Positions 53,283 through 62,807 of a DNA stretch of 64,000 bases are shown in pieces (within the stretch, counting starts at the first letter, position 1; each line of letters starts with the position of its first letter). The DNA is from CAVYXK01 sp963772445. GTDB taxonomy: Bacteria; Pseudomonadota; Alphaproteobacteria; Acetobacterales; Acetobacteraceae. The DNA is taken from assembly GCA_963772445.1 (NCBI GenBank), contig CAVYXK010000009.1, forward strand, positions 124,001 to 188,000, given 5' to 3'. The notes beneath the pieces were generated by a model. That model was not told where the DNA came from and did no database searches. It saw only the letters and a list, made by a program, of their open reading frames with translations. Made by a program: the position numbers and the translations under genes.

Positions 53283-54545
53283 ATGGGCGATGTCGATGTG
53301 GTGGTGATCGGCGCCGGCGCCGCCGGGCTTGGTGCCGCCACGTCCTTGCGCCAGGCTGGGCGAAGCGCCTTGGTGCTGGAGGCATCCGGGCGTGCCGGCG
53401 GGCGTGCCTGGACCACGCATCCTCGAGAACTCGGCGGGGTATGGTTCGACATGGGCGCGGTGTGGCTGCACGCTGCCGAGCGGAATCCGCTAGTGCCGAT
53501 TGCGCAGGCGCTTGGGCAACGGCTGCTGCGCAGCGACGAGCTGCGGCAGAAGCGCACCTTCATCGGCTCGCGGTTGGCGACGGACGCTGAATTGGCCGAC
53601 TACGATGCCGCCTGGGCCCGCTTCGAGCGCGCCGCGGCGGCCCTGCTGCGTCCGGGCCTGCCGGACCCGCTGCTCTCGGCTGTGGCACGGAGTCTCCCTG
53701 ATGATCCCTGGGCGGCTACGATCGAAGCGTGGGAAGGCCCGGTGGTCTGCGCAGCCGATGCGGACCGGTTCAGCCTTGCCGACTGGCAGGCCAATGTACT
53801 TAGCGGCAGCAACCTGGTGCCAGAGGGCGGCATTGGTGCGTTCGTTGCTCGCCTTGCCGACGGGCTCGATGTCCGCTTCAACACACCGGCGCGGCGGGTG
53901 CGCTGGGACGATCCGGTTGCGGTTGAAACCGATCATGGGACGATTCGCACCCGTTCCTGCATCCTGACTGTCTCGACCGGCGTGCTGGCGGCCGGCGGGA
54001 TCGCGTTCGATCCGAACCTGCCGGCGGCGGTGCAGGATTGCTTGCACGGGCTGCCAATGGGTTTGGCGATGAAAGTGGCAGTGCGGGCCACTGGACCGGA
54101 TCGGCTGGACCTGCCGCTGCATTGCTCGGTTGACCACAGGGTGGAGCGTAACGGCGAGCCGCTGATGCCGTTCCAGTGCTGGCCGTACCGACGCGACTAC
54201 GTGCAGGGGTGGATCGGTGGCTCGATAGCGTGGGAGCTGGCGCGAGCGGGCGATGCTGCCGCGGTCGATTTCGCGCTGGGCGAGCTGCGACGCATCTTCG
54301 GCGGGCGCGTCGATCGCCTGTTCGCGGGCGGCAGCCATCTGGTGACGCGCTGGGACGCGGATCCGTTCGTGCGCGGGGCCTATGCCTATGCCCGACCGGG
54401 TTGCGCCGGCGCGCGCTCGCAACTTGCCGAGCCGCTCGCCGGCGGGCGGCTGGTTTTCGCCGGCGAGGCCTGCAACACACCGTTCGGCGGCACTGTCGGC
54501 GGTGCTTGGCTCAGCGGCATGGCAGCCGCGGAAATGGCGGCCTGA
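53283..54545 (+). CDS. FAD-dependent flavin amine oxidase
   Basis: 420 residues. The dinucleotide-binding motif VVVIGAGAAGLGAATSLRQA opens the chain, with the GG-doublet ASGRAGGRAWT, and the C-terminal FAD motif LVFAGEACNTPFGGTVGGAW closes it, typical of monoamine-oxidase-like enzymes. There is no signal peptide, so it is cytosolic; the amine substrate is unknown. The ATG at 53283 is preferred over an in-frame upstream start because GAGGGA precedes it and homology begins there. It overlaps the next gene by one base (TGATG). Confidence 0.88.
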   Translation: MGDVDVVVIGAGAAGLGAATSLRQAGRSALVLEASGRAGGRAWTTHPRELGGVWFDMGAVWLHAAERNPLVPIAQALGQRLLRSDELRQKRTFIGSRLATDAELADYDAAWARFERAAAALLRPGLPDPLLSAVARSLPDDPWAATIEAWEGPVVCAADADRFSLADWQANVLSGSNLVPEGGIGAFVARLADGLDVRFNTPARRVRWDDPVAVETDHGTIRTRSCILTVSTGVLAAGGIAFDPNLPAAVQDCLHGLPMGLAMKVAVRATGPDRLDLPLHCSVDHRVERNGEPLMPFQCWPYRRDYVQGWIGGSIAWELARAGDAAAVDFALGELRRIFGGRVDRLFAGGSHLVTRWDADPFVRGAYAYARPGCAGARSQLAEPLAGGRLVFAGEACNTPFGGTVGGAWLSGMAAAEMAA

Positions 54546-55342
54546 TGCCCGGCCTGATGTTCTGGCGGCGGCGTCCGCGTATCAATGTGGTCGAGCTGCA
54601 CGGGCTGATTGCGCCTCGGCCGGGATTGCTGAACCTGAGTGGTGCCGGTCCGCTGATCGAGCGTGCCTTTGACACGGCGCGCGGTCGCCCGGTGATCCTG
54701 CACATCGATAGCCCTGGCGGCTCCCCTGTGCAGTCGGACCTGATCGCCACGTTGGTCCGGCGACGCGCCGAAAAGGCCAAGGTCGAGGTCCATGCGGTGA
54801 TCGGGGATGTCGGCGCATCTGGTGGATATTGGATTGCCTGTGCCGCGGATCACATCCACGCCAACCCGATGAGCATAGTGGGATCGATCGGCGTGCGCGG
54901 CGGCGGTTTCGGGTTCAGCGAGCTGTTGGAGCACATCGGTGTCGAGCGAAGGCTCTACACGGCCGGCGAGAACAAGGCACGGCTCGATCCGTTTCTGCCG
55001 GAACGACCGGAAGATGTCGCATTCACGCGGGCATTGCTGGAAGAACTGCACGAGCGGTTCAAATCCTGGGTGCGGACGCGCCGGGACGGACGGCTGAGCC
55101 GCGACGAGAGCGCGCTGTTCGACGGCGGTTTCATGTTGGGCGAGCGCGCTTTGCGGTTGGGGCTGATCGATGGGCTCGCTGATGTCGATGGGCTGGTGCG
55201 CGAGCTGGGCGGAGAGAAGGCGCGGCCGCAGGTCTTGCGGCTGCAACGTCGCGGGCTGTTGCGAATGCTGCCGCGGCTGGTGATAGAGACGGCGCTCGAT
55301 ACGATAGAGGAGCGACAGATGCGGCTGCGGCTGCTGGCCTAG
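54545..55342 (+). CDS. S49-family serine protease (SppA/SohB-like)
   Basis: 265 residues. The catalytic Ser is in DVGASGGYWIACAAD and the general-base Lys in YTAGENKARLDPF, the Ser-Lys dyad of signal peptide peptidases; IDSPGGSPVQS is the conserved oxyanion region. There is no clear N-terminal membrane helix, unlike SohB, so location is uncertain. It is coupled to the amine oxidase gene by a one-base overlap. Confidence 0.88.
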   Translation: MPGLMFWRRRPRINVVELHGLIAPRPGLLNLSGAGPLIERAFDTARGRPVILHIDSPGGSPVQSDLIATLVRRRAEKAKVEVHAVIGDVGASGGYWIACAADHIHANPMSIVGSIGVRGGGFGFSELLEHIGVERRLYTAGENKARLDPFLPERPEDVAFTRALLEELHERFKSWVRTRRDGRLSRDESALFDGGFMLGERALRLGLIDGLADVDGLVRELGGEKARPQVLRLQRRGLLRMLPRLVIETALDTIEERQMRLRLLA

Positions 55343-55374
55343 ATCGATTTCCTGCCGTGTGGAGCCGCATTTAC

Positions 55375-55478
55375 ACCTCTCCCGCTCTGCGGGAGAGGTC
55401 ACCGCGCGCTGTGCGGCGGGATGAGGGTGCGCGGCAGCCGGCCGACCCTCGCCCGGTTCGCTTCATAAACCGACCCTG
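55375..55478. repeat. REP-like element, second copy
   Basis: A perfect stem ACCTCTCCCGC-TCT-GCGGGAGAGGT at 55375-55399 follows the S49 gene and may end its transcript. A GC-rich stretch with CGGTTCGCTTC follows, the same components as at 31019-31060 but in a different relative order. Confidence 0.7.
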
Positions 55479-55557
55479 GATCAAGCCCGGGGAAGCTGAG
55501 GTGGTCCCCATCCTCTAGACAGTTTGGCGGCGGGGCTAAGCTTGGTTCTGGGTTTCG

Positions 55558-55655
55558 TCAGGCCGCCATTCGCTCTATCTCCACTTCGCCGAGCTGCCGT
55601 CGATACGCCTCATCGGGTGTGCGCCCCGATAGAGCGGAATGCGGCCGAGCGGCAT
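55558..55655 (-). pseudogene. C-terminal fragment of an IS3/IS481-type transposase
   Basis: On the minus strand YNAARPHSALSGRTPDEAYR followed by a short tail and stop matches the C-terminus of integrase-core transposases. The rest of the gene is missing. The remaining bases to 55950 hold no gene that I recognise. Confidence 0.7.
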
Positions 55656-55956
55656 TGTACCTGCCAGCCGAGGCGCTTCGGCGGACACGCCGGAAATCGT
55701 CGCCATTTGCCGCGCTTGGCCGCGAGGAGGAGGACCGGCATCCGCCGAGGCAACGGGGCGGCCAATCCCTCGATTCCGGGGGGTCCCGATCGTAGGCTCA
55801 CTTCACGGGCTCCTTATTCCACGCCGAGCCACCGCGTGACAGAGATTTACAACTCTTAATTTCGCGCTCCAGCGAGACCGCCACATTATTCCCACCGGCG
55901 CCTCCTCCGCCCCCTCCTTGACGGGCGCCGACCCTCTACTGCACTAGGTTTTGGAG

Positions 55957-56655
55957 ATGCTCGTGTCGCGTACGCACTACCCCGTCAACCGAACGGGGCT
56001 GCTGTTGGTTGACCCTTACAACGATCTGCTCAGCGAAGGCGGCAAGCTGTGGCCGAAGATTAAGGCAGTCGCCGAGTCGGTCAACTTGGTTGTGCACCTA
56101 CGCGCGCTCGTCGTCACGGCACGAAAGCTTGGGATTCGGCTTTTCTACGTGCCGCATCGACGGTGGTGTGAGGGAGACTATGACGGTTGGCGATACCCGA
56201 ACCCTTCGCAAATCGCGAGCGATCGATCCGCAGACTTTGCCGATGGGACTTGGGGCGGGGACTGGCATCCCGATCTTGTGCCTGTAGCCGGTGACATCAT
56301 AGTCAAACAGCATTGGGGCCAGAACGGATTTGCCGATACCGACCTTGACTTGCAGCTCAAGCAACGGGGCACTGAAAAGATCATCGTAGTGGGAACCATG
56401 GCCAACACTTGCGTGGAGGCGACCGCCCGCTGCGGCGCTGAACTCGGCTATCACGTCACGCTGGTGCGGGACGCGACTGCGGCGTTCAGCCCCGAGGCAA
56501 TGCACGCTGCACACGAGATCAACGGGCCGACCTTTGCACACGCGATTTTGACGACCGATGCCCTGATAGCCGAGCTGCTCACGGAGGTAGAGCCCGGAGG
56601 TTCACGGATCGATCACGAACGCCCTTCGCTATCGACGCCGTATACGCTGAGTTGA
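55957..56655 (+). CDS. Isochorismatase-family cysteine hydrolase
   Basis: About 232 residues with the catalytic Asp-Lys-Cys triad of the family: Asp in LLVDPYNDL, Lys in IIVKQHWGQ and Cys in MANTCVEATAR. Such enzymes hydrolyse amides or vinyl ethers (nicotinamidase, N-carbamoyl hydrolases, isochorismatase); the substrate here is unknown. The start is uncertain: TTG at 55951, ATG at 55957 or GTG at 55963. The GTG has GGAG at the best distance. Confidence 0.87.
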   Translation: MLVSRTHYPVNRTGLLLVDPYNDLLSEGGKLWPKIKAVAESVNLVVHLRALVVTARKLGIRLFYVPHRRWCEGDYDGWRYPNPSQIASDRSADFADGTWGGDWHPDLVPVAGDIIVKQHWGQNGFADTDLDLQLKQRGTEKIIVVGTMANTCVEATARCGAELGYHVTLVRDATAAFSPEAMHAAHEINGPTFAHAILTTDALIAELLTEVEPGGSRIDHERPSLSTPYTLS

Positions 56656-56765
56656 GCGTCACTGGTCTGGTTGGTTTATAGCCGTCTCCGGGCTCGCGAT
56701 ACTGCGCCACGAATAGGTGTCGTTTGGGGACGTCTGGCGCACGCTGCAAGCGATGAGGGCGCCGT

Positions 56766-56945
56766 GAAGAGTGCTTCGTCCGTTCGCTCGAGCTGGCCAG
56801 ACGACAGCAGGCGTTGTCATGGGAGCTGCGCGCGGCCATGAGCCTCGCGCGGGTCTGGCACGAGCGGGACTGAGCAGCCGAAGCGCGCGGACTTTTCGAC
56901 CTGGCTCACCAAACGCTTCGAGTTGGCCCCACCTGCGGGTTGTAA
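56766..56945 (+). pseudogene. C-terminal TPR fragment of a winged-helix/ATPase or cyclase-type regulator
   Basis: The frame reads EECFVRSLELARRQQALSWE, then LRAAMSLARVWHERD, a stop, and AAEARGLFDLAHQTL. This is the conserved final TPR of large transcriptional regulators and adenylate cyclases, the same family as the gene at 60375-63727, whose own C-terminus is missing. The rest of 56656-57202 shows no recognisable gene. Confidence 0.6.
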
Positions 56946-57202
56946 AATGGCCCGTTGGCGCAACCCCCGGTAGTCAGCCCCGTCGCGGGCTGCGCGTTCC
57001 CTGCAAAGAATCCTGAAGAATTGCAAAACGTGGCTCTACAAGCTGACTCGGCTGTTAAAGGTGTCAATCGCCGTAGCAAACGCGGGTGAATCTGTGATCC
57101 GTCCCGCATGTCGGCCGCTGCAACACGTAGCACAGGATAACTCACGCTTGGCGGCCCGGATCTGGCAACCCTGTCAACGAGCTTGGCTGACAGAAGGCTG
57201 CC

Positions 57203-57742
57203 ATGAGCGACACATCGCTAGAGAGCACATTCAGGCCCTGTTCGGACGACCAGGCGGTCAGCTCACGGTTCACGTGCACGGACAACGTCAGGGTCGAATT
57301 TGTGCAGTGCAAGGCCGAGGCTACGGTGCAGTGGAGCGTCGCGCGCCCCGAAGTCTCGCTCATCTGGGTGCGGGACAAAGGCAGCAACGCGCGGATCACC
57401 GTGGCTGGAGGGCAAGCCGACGACATCGCGTCGGGCCGGGCCAATTTCTGGTTCTTTCCGGAAGGTGTCGGCGCTGAGGGTCAGGTAACGGGGATGGGGG
57501 CGTACGACTGCGCCGGTGTCTCCGTCGATCCATCATTTCTGCCGTCGAGTGTCAAACAGTCACTTACCGAACCGATCGCCGGGTTTACCTGCCGCTCGCT
57601 CGAAGCATGGCATGAAAACTCAGCCTTTGTCAGTTATGGAACTAGCTGCCCTTGGCGCGGGCTGCGCCCGGAGTCCAGGCGACCGCACCGGGTCCGGCGC
57701 TTACATGATGCCGCCGACGAACAGCGTTCTCCAGGGACCTGA
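57203..57742 (+). pseudogene. AraC-type regulator N-terminal domain, truncated
   Basis: 179-residue frame. The central part (ARITVAGGQADDIASGRANF, FFPEGVGAEGQV) resembles the sensor domain of AraC-family regulators found in related bacteria, but the C-terminal DNA-binding domain is absent and the last 40 residues are Arg-rich run-on. It is followed 18 bases later by a DUF2147 gene. Confidence 0.5.
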
Positions 57743-57760
57743 AAACCGGGGATAAGTCAA

Positions 57761-58222
57761 ATGTTCCGGCACGCCAGATCGCATGGACGTTCGTGCTTTG
57801 CAGCCATACTTGCGATCGGACTGATCGTATCGTCGGCATCGGCGGCTCTCGCGGCCAGCCCTCAGGGTACCTGGTTGACGGGAAATGGCCATGGCGTCGT
57901 CCAAAACGCGCAATGCGGCGACGTGCTCTGCGGCGAGATTGTCGGTATCGATCGCGAGGCAACGGCGCCAATGCCGACCGATATGCACGGACGGCCACAG
58001 TGCGGCCTCACCATCATCACCAACGAAAAACCTGAAACGGACGGCACCTGGCTGGGTGAGATCACCGATCCGCGTGAGGGAAGCACGTATCAGGCGATGC
58101 TCTGGGTGGATGAACGCGGCAACCTGCACCTGCGCGCCTTCATTGGCATCCCAGCGCTGGGTGCCACGGTGATATGGCGCCCGTTCACGGGACATCTGAC
58201 CGCAACATGCGGTCTGGCGTGA
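57761..58222 (+). CDS. DUF2147-family exported protein
   Basis: 153 residues with a signal peptide (AAILAIGLIVSSASAALAA). The mature domain has QGTWLTGNGHGVVQ, CGDVLCGEIVGI and a closing RPFTGHLTATCG, typical of DUF2147, a small periplasmic lipocalin-like family of unknown role. The paired cysteines may form disulfides. Confidence 0.85.
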   Translation: MFRHARSHGRSCFAAILAIGLIVSSASAALAASPQGTWLTGNGHGVVQNAQCGDVLCGEIVGIDREATAPMPTDMHGRPQCGLTIITNEKPETDGTWLGEITDPREGSTYQAMLWVDERGNLHLRAFIGIPALGATVIWRPFTGHLTATCGLA

Positions 58223-58249
58223 CTATCGGAGTTTATAGGAGGAGGAGCA

Positions 58250-58907
58250 ATGATGATGCACCGTGTCCCCACAATAGGACGCCGTAACCTGCTGGGTCTC
58301 GCGATCGCCGTTTTTGCCGTCCCCGTTGCGTGGCAGCCAGCGGGTGCCCAAACCGCGGACGCTTCGGCGAGGGTGCCGATTGAGCACCTTGACGACGCCT
58401 TGCTCGCGGCGAAGAAGGCGGGCGACCGCGCGCCATTCACTGAGCGCTATCGCGCGCTCGCCCCGGTAATCGAGCAGGTCTTCAACCTCGATGCGGTGCT
58501 TGCGGCCTCGATCGGTCTGTCATGGGCGACACTGCCCCAGGCGCAGAAGGCGGAAGTCGCGACGGCATTCCGCCGCTACACGATTTCCAGCTACCTTTCG
58601 AACTTCAACAGCTACAATGGTCAGACTTTCCAGGTCCTATCGTCGGTGCGCGCTGTCGGCAACGGCGCAGTGGTGGTTCAGACCCGGTTGGTGCGAGTCG
58701 AATGACTCGCCGGTGAAGCTAGACTACGTCATGCGCAGCGGCCCCGCCGGATGGCAGGTGGTGGACGTGTTGACGGATGGTTCGATCAGCAGTGTCGCCG
58801 TGCAGCGCTCAGATTTTCATGAACTGCTGATCGCCGGTGGCGTCCCGGCGCTGACGGCTGGCCTGGGGCGCAAGGTCGCCAACCTCTCCGGCGGCATGCT
58901 GGGATGA
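58250..58907 (+). pseudogene. MlaC/HpnM-like periplasmic lipid-transport protein, frameshifted
   Basis: Would carry phospholipids or hopanoids between membranes. The signal peptide (GRRNLLGLAIAVFAVPVAW) is followed by ERYRALAPVIEQVFNLDAVL and FRRYTISSYLSNFNSYNGQT, conserved in this family. The frame stops at 58703, but one base earlier or later it continues as SNDSPVKLDYVMRSGPAGWQ to 58907. So one extra base near 58695 breaks it. GGAGGAGGA precedes the start. No other mla genes are near. Confidence 0.75.
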
Positions 58908-58978
58908 GAGATACGGGTTGGTCCGCTCCGCCTCTCGACGATCGGCGGTGCATCACCGAGGACCGAGACGCCGAAGAC

Positions 58979-59003
58979 GACGCGGCGGCCGCGCCGCCGC
59001 GTC
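58979..59003. terminator. GC-rich hairpin after the mlaC-like gene
   Basis: GACGCGGCGG pairs perfectly with CCGCCGCGTC across CCGCG. It lies 70 bases after the gene end and before a pseudogene on the other strand. Confidence 0.6.
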
Positions 59004-59079
59004 ATGCCAACCTAGGAGGACCATCTCGGTACTGAAGGCCGGCCATCATCTCCGCGAGATAGTCACCGATCGGGCGTTG

Positions 59080-59850
59080 TTAGCCAGACAACCGGCGAAT
59101 GTGTTGGTCGAAATCCGTTCTGGACTGAGACGACGTGGACGTGACGATCCTCAGCATGGCTGGCCAGCCCTCAGTCTCGGCATTGACGATCGCTACGTCC
59201 GCTGGTTCCGGCAGGCAGAGATTCTCGTGTTCGAGGAAATTCTGCGTCTCTTCGCGGTCGAAGCGTAGGGCAGATCCATCCATCTCCACAAGCTGGTTTT
59301 CGGTACGCAGACGTGCCAACGGCAACGGAACCGCACTGCGGGAGGTCAATACGAGATGGAATTGCCGGGGCGCGTACTGCAGCAGGAATTCGAGAGCGCT
59401 ATGAATTCCGGGGTTGGCAATCCAGTGGTAATCATCGAGAAATAGAAAGACGTCGTCATCAGCATCCGTCAGCTCGTTAACCAACGTTACGAGGACAGTG
59501 TTGGCCGGAGCCGGTGAGACGGTCTTGCCGAACCCCGCGCCCGCGGTGACCACCGCCAGCTGCTTCGTCTCGAGCCCGGTGACCAGGTCGTCCGAAATCA
59601 ATGCGATTGCCGCCGCGCCGAGGCTGCGCGCACGGCGCAAGGCATGGGAGATATAGAATAGAAAGCGTGCAGGCGCGTGCCACGCTCGCGGCGGCCTGGG
59701 CGGACTACCTCCATCGCAGTGGCAATTCTGTAGCGTGGCTGGCTCTAGATCCGGAAGACGACCAGGCGCCGCCGGTCGATCAGGCCTGCTGGGCGCCGTG
59801 GCGGCAGGATCTTGGTGAGAAGGATCTGTGGCAGCTTGCCTCTCATCAAC
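59080..59850 (-). pseudogene. Scrambled MalT/LuxR-type ATPase regulator gene
   Basis: Pieces of the N-terminal ATPase of a MalT-like regulator are present but out of order. On the minus strand come first LLTKILPPRRPAGLIDRRRL (about 59840-59757), then RFLFYISHALRRARSLG (59666-59592), then LETKQLAVVTAGAGFGKT (Walker A, 59577-59521), then VFLFLDDYHWIANPG and LVLTSRSAVPLPLARLRTEN, ending at 59080. The block TLAAAWADYLHRSGNSVAWL, which should follow the Walker A, is on the plus strand at 59682-59762. The C-terminal LuxR domain is absent. The gene cannot encode a working protein. Confidence 0.75.
59673..59762 (+). pseudogene. Inverted internal piece of the MalT-like gene
   Basis: ARATLAAAWADYLHRSGNSV and AWLALDPEDD form the segment that normally follows the Walker A loop in MalT-like proteins. 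It lies on the opposite strand to the other pieces. A GACGACC/GGTCGTC pair marks the neighbourhood of two junctions (about 59757 and 59590). Confidence 0.7.
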
Positions 59851-59945
59851 TGCCGCCGACCGGCTGCCTCGCGGGAGGCCCCAGTCTGCCATCCGGGCGA
59901 GCGACCATCCCATGTTCCCCTGGCCTCTACCATACCCGATATCTT

Positions 59946-60196
59946 GCATGCCCCGAATGGGGGTGCGGTCCGGCAAACGGCGGAGGAATGAGCGGCGGAG
60001 GCTGAGGTCGAAAGAGAGTTGAGAGCCTGGCGGTGCGACCACGCGACAGGCTGCGGGACCCCGCGAAAGACGATCCCCCGGCTTCCAGCAGGCCGGAAAA
60101 GCCCGCGCCGGCCCGGCCAGAGGGACGGCCAGGCGGAGAACCGTTCCCCGATGACCGTCGCATCCCCCGAATGGGTGTCGCCAGTGGGCAAACTCG
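59946..60196. repeat. Two diverged direct copies of a 35-bp motif
   Basis: GCATGCCCCGAATGGGGGTG at 59946 and GCATCCCCCGAATGGGTGTC at 60160 share the CCCCGAATGGG core and a later GGCAAAC. They lie in the 500-bp gap between two regulator pseudogenes, in which I see no gene. Confidence 0.55.
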
Positions 60197-62582
60197 TTGG
60201 ATGGGGCGGGGTGGGGAATCGCCTGCGCGAGCGACACATCCACGGCCTTTGCGCGATTTGGCGAATGGTTGATAATAGGATTGGCTGGTCGGTAGGTTGG
60301 CGCCGGTCTCAAGGGGGCGGGTCGGGGCCGAATTGCCGAGCATACCGCGATCGGACCTTTTTGAAGGACGATGGGTGGTGGATAATGCCGTCTTCACCTT
60401 TGGCCCGTTTCGGCTGAATCCCGCGGAACGGTTGCTACTTGAAGACGGGAAGCCGCTGCCGCTCGGCAGTCGAGCGCTCGAGATCCTGGTCACATTGGTT
60501 GAACGCGCTGGCGAAACAGTCCGTAAGGACCAGTTGATCAGCCGCGTCTGGCCCGACACGGTGGTAGACGAGGGCGCGTTACGCGTCCATGTCGCTAAGC
60601 TGCGCAAGGGGCTGCGCGACGGCCGGGACGGCAACCGCTTCATCGATAACGTGCCGGGCCGAGGATACAGCTTCGTCGCGCGGGTGACGCGCGAGCACCA
60701 GCAGGCGACCGCAACGCCGCCGAGCCGGCCTGCCCTTGTCGGCAATCTCCCCGCACAACTGACTCGCGTGATCGGCCGCGATGACATCGTCGCCACGGTA
60801 GTGGAGCGCGTTGCTCGACAACGCGTCCTGACGATTGTCGGTCCGGGCGGTATAGGAAAAACGACAGTCGCGGTTGCGGCCGCTGACGTATTGAGCGGCT
60901 CCTTTGCCGACGGCGTCTGGTTTGTCAGCCTGGAGTCGCTGCAAGATCCCGCGCTTGTACCGAGCGCGATCAGTGCCGTCTTGGCGAGCACGCCGAGCAT
61001 TGGAGACCCGCTAAGTAGCCTTGTGGCCTGGCTACGGATAAGCGCGCATTGATAGTGCTCGATTGCTGCGAACACGTTATCGACGACGCCGCAACAGCCG
61101 TCGAGACGATGCTGAAGGCAGCGCCGCAATTGGCCATTCTGGCAACCAGCCGGGAGCCGCTGCGGGCCGAGGGCGAATGGTTATTGCGCGTGCCGCCGCT
61201 GGAAGTTCCGCCGGAGGGGAGCGGTCTCACAGTGGCCAAAGCGCTGGCCTTTCCCGCGGTCGAGTTGTTCAACGAACGAGCGATGGCAACGCTCGACAAT
61301 TTCGTCCTTGCTGATATCAACCTCCCCGCCACGGTTGAGTTATGCCGCAAACTCGATGGCGTGCCGCTCGCAATCGAGCTGGCGGCCGCGCAGATCGCTG
61401 CCCTAGGTGTGAGGGGCCTTGCCGCTCAACTCGACGACCGTTTTGCGGTACTAACCGGCGGGCGTCGTACGGCGCTGCCGCGGCAACAGACCCTGCGTGC
61501 AACGATAGATTGGAGTTACGAACTCCTTCTTGAGCCAGAACGACGCTTGCTGTGTCGCCTGGCCGTTTTCTCCGCCGGCTTCACGCTAGAAGCGGCGACT
61601 GTCGTCACAAGCGAGGGCGACGATGCCCCGGTAGTCGTCGGCGAAGGCATCGTGAGCCTCGTCACCAAGTCGCTTTTGAGCCGGGACGGATCTTCCGCGG
61701 TCGGTCGATGGCGGCTGCTTGAGACGATCCGGGCATATGCGCTTGAAAAGCTCGCCATAAGTGGCGAGGCCAGCACACTGGCACGTCGGCACGCGGAGTT
61801 CTTCAGTCGCCTCATAGTACCCGGACGAGACGAACCCTGTGTTACGGATATCCAGCGACGATGTGGCCAGGTATGGACGAGAGATCGACAATGTCCGCGC
61901 GGCGCTCGACTGGTCGTTCTCGCCCGCGGGAGACGCGGCGATCGGCATTGCCCTGACGGCGGCGTTTGCGCCCGTATGGCTGCATTTAGCGCTCGTAACC
62001 GAATGCCGCGAGCGGGCGGAGCATGCGGTAGACGTTCTTGCATCCGGATTCAATCTGTCTGTGCCGCTCGAACGTCGGCTGCTCATCGCGCTTGGCATCG
62101 CGCTTACGCTGACAATGGGGCCTGCCGAAAGGACCAGGACTGTTTTGGCCAAGGTGCGGGAGCTTGCCGAGAGCGTGAATGACGTCGAGGCTGAACTGCG
62201 GGCACTCTGGGCGCAGTGGTCGATGGAAAATAACAGCGGGGAATACCGCGTGGCCCAATCCATAGCGCAGCGGTTCTCCACGGTCGCACAACGCACCGGC
62301 GACCAAGCCTTCACTCTTCTCGGTGAACATTTTCTCGGCGCCGCGCTATTATTTGGCGGTAGACTGCGCGAAGCGCGGCATTGCCTCGAGAGCGTACTCG
62401 AAAATTATGTCGCGCCACCGAACCGGCGGCACACGATCTTATTCCACTATGATCAGCACGTACTCGCCCGAGCGAGACTGGCCCGTGTACTTTGTCTGCA
62501 AGGGTATGTGCATCGGGCCAAAGAGCAGGCCCAGATAGGTTTCGAAGACGCACAAGCCGCCGATGCCGAGTAGGTGGGGATG

Positions 62583-62807
62583 TTACCACCCCCACCCCTC
62601 ACAGACCCGGACGAGCAGGTTTCCCGCATCCGGTTCTTCACGAGAGAGTTTCGCCAGCGGCCGTGTAGCGATGAACGCTACCTCGCGCCGCCGCCTCGCC
62701 AAGTCGGCTATCCGTCGTCCTTGTGTGGACAGGTTTGCGGGGTTCAGTGTCCCCTCCCGTGTTTCCGGCCAACGGTTCTCTCTCTGTGGCGCCTCCCTTC
62801 CCTCCAT
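62583..62807 (-). pseudogene. N-terminal remnant of a group II intron reverse transcriptase
   Basis: ENRWPETREGTLNP and LSTQGRRIADLAR match the start of intron-encoded reverse transcriptases. After about 45 residues the frame jumps directly into domain V sequence (EEPDAGNLLVRVCEG, a translation of the ribozyme). About 400 residues containing all RT motifs are therefore missing. Confidence 0.7.
62604..62636 (-). ncRNA. Group II intron domain V hairpin
   Basis: The minus strand reads GAACCGGATGCGG, GAAA, CCTGCTCGTCCGGGTC: a stem closed by a GNRA tetraloop with a two-base bulge, the signature of domain V. The usual catalytic triad AGC near the 5' side (GAGCC) is AAC here, which should kill splicing. 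Confidence 0.75.

Noticed and set aside
59080..59850. Programmed DNA inversion (shufflon-like) as the cause of the scrambled MalT gene
   Set aside because: No recombinase gene is adjacent, the shared junction motif is only 7 bases, and one block is moved rather than just inverted.
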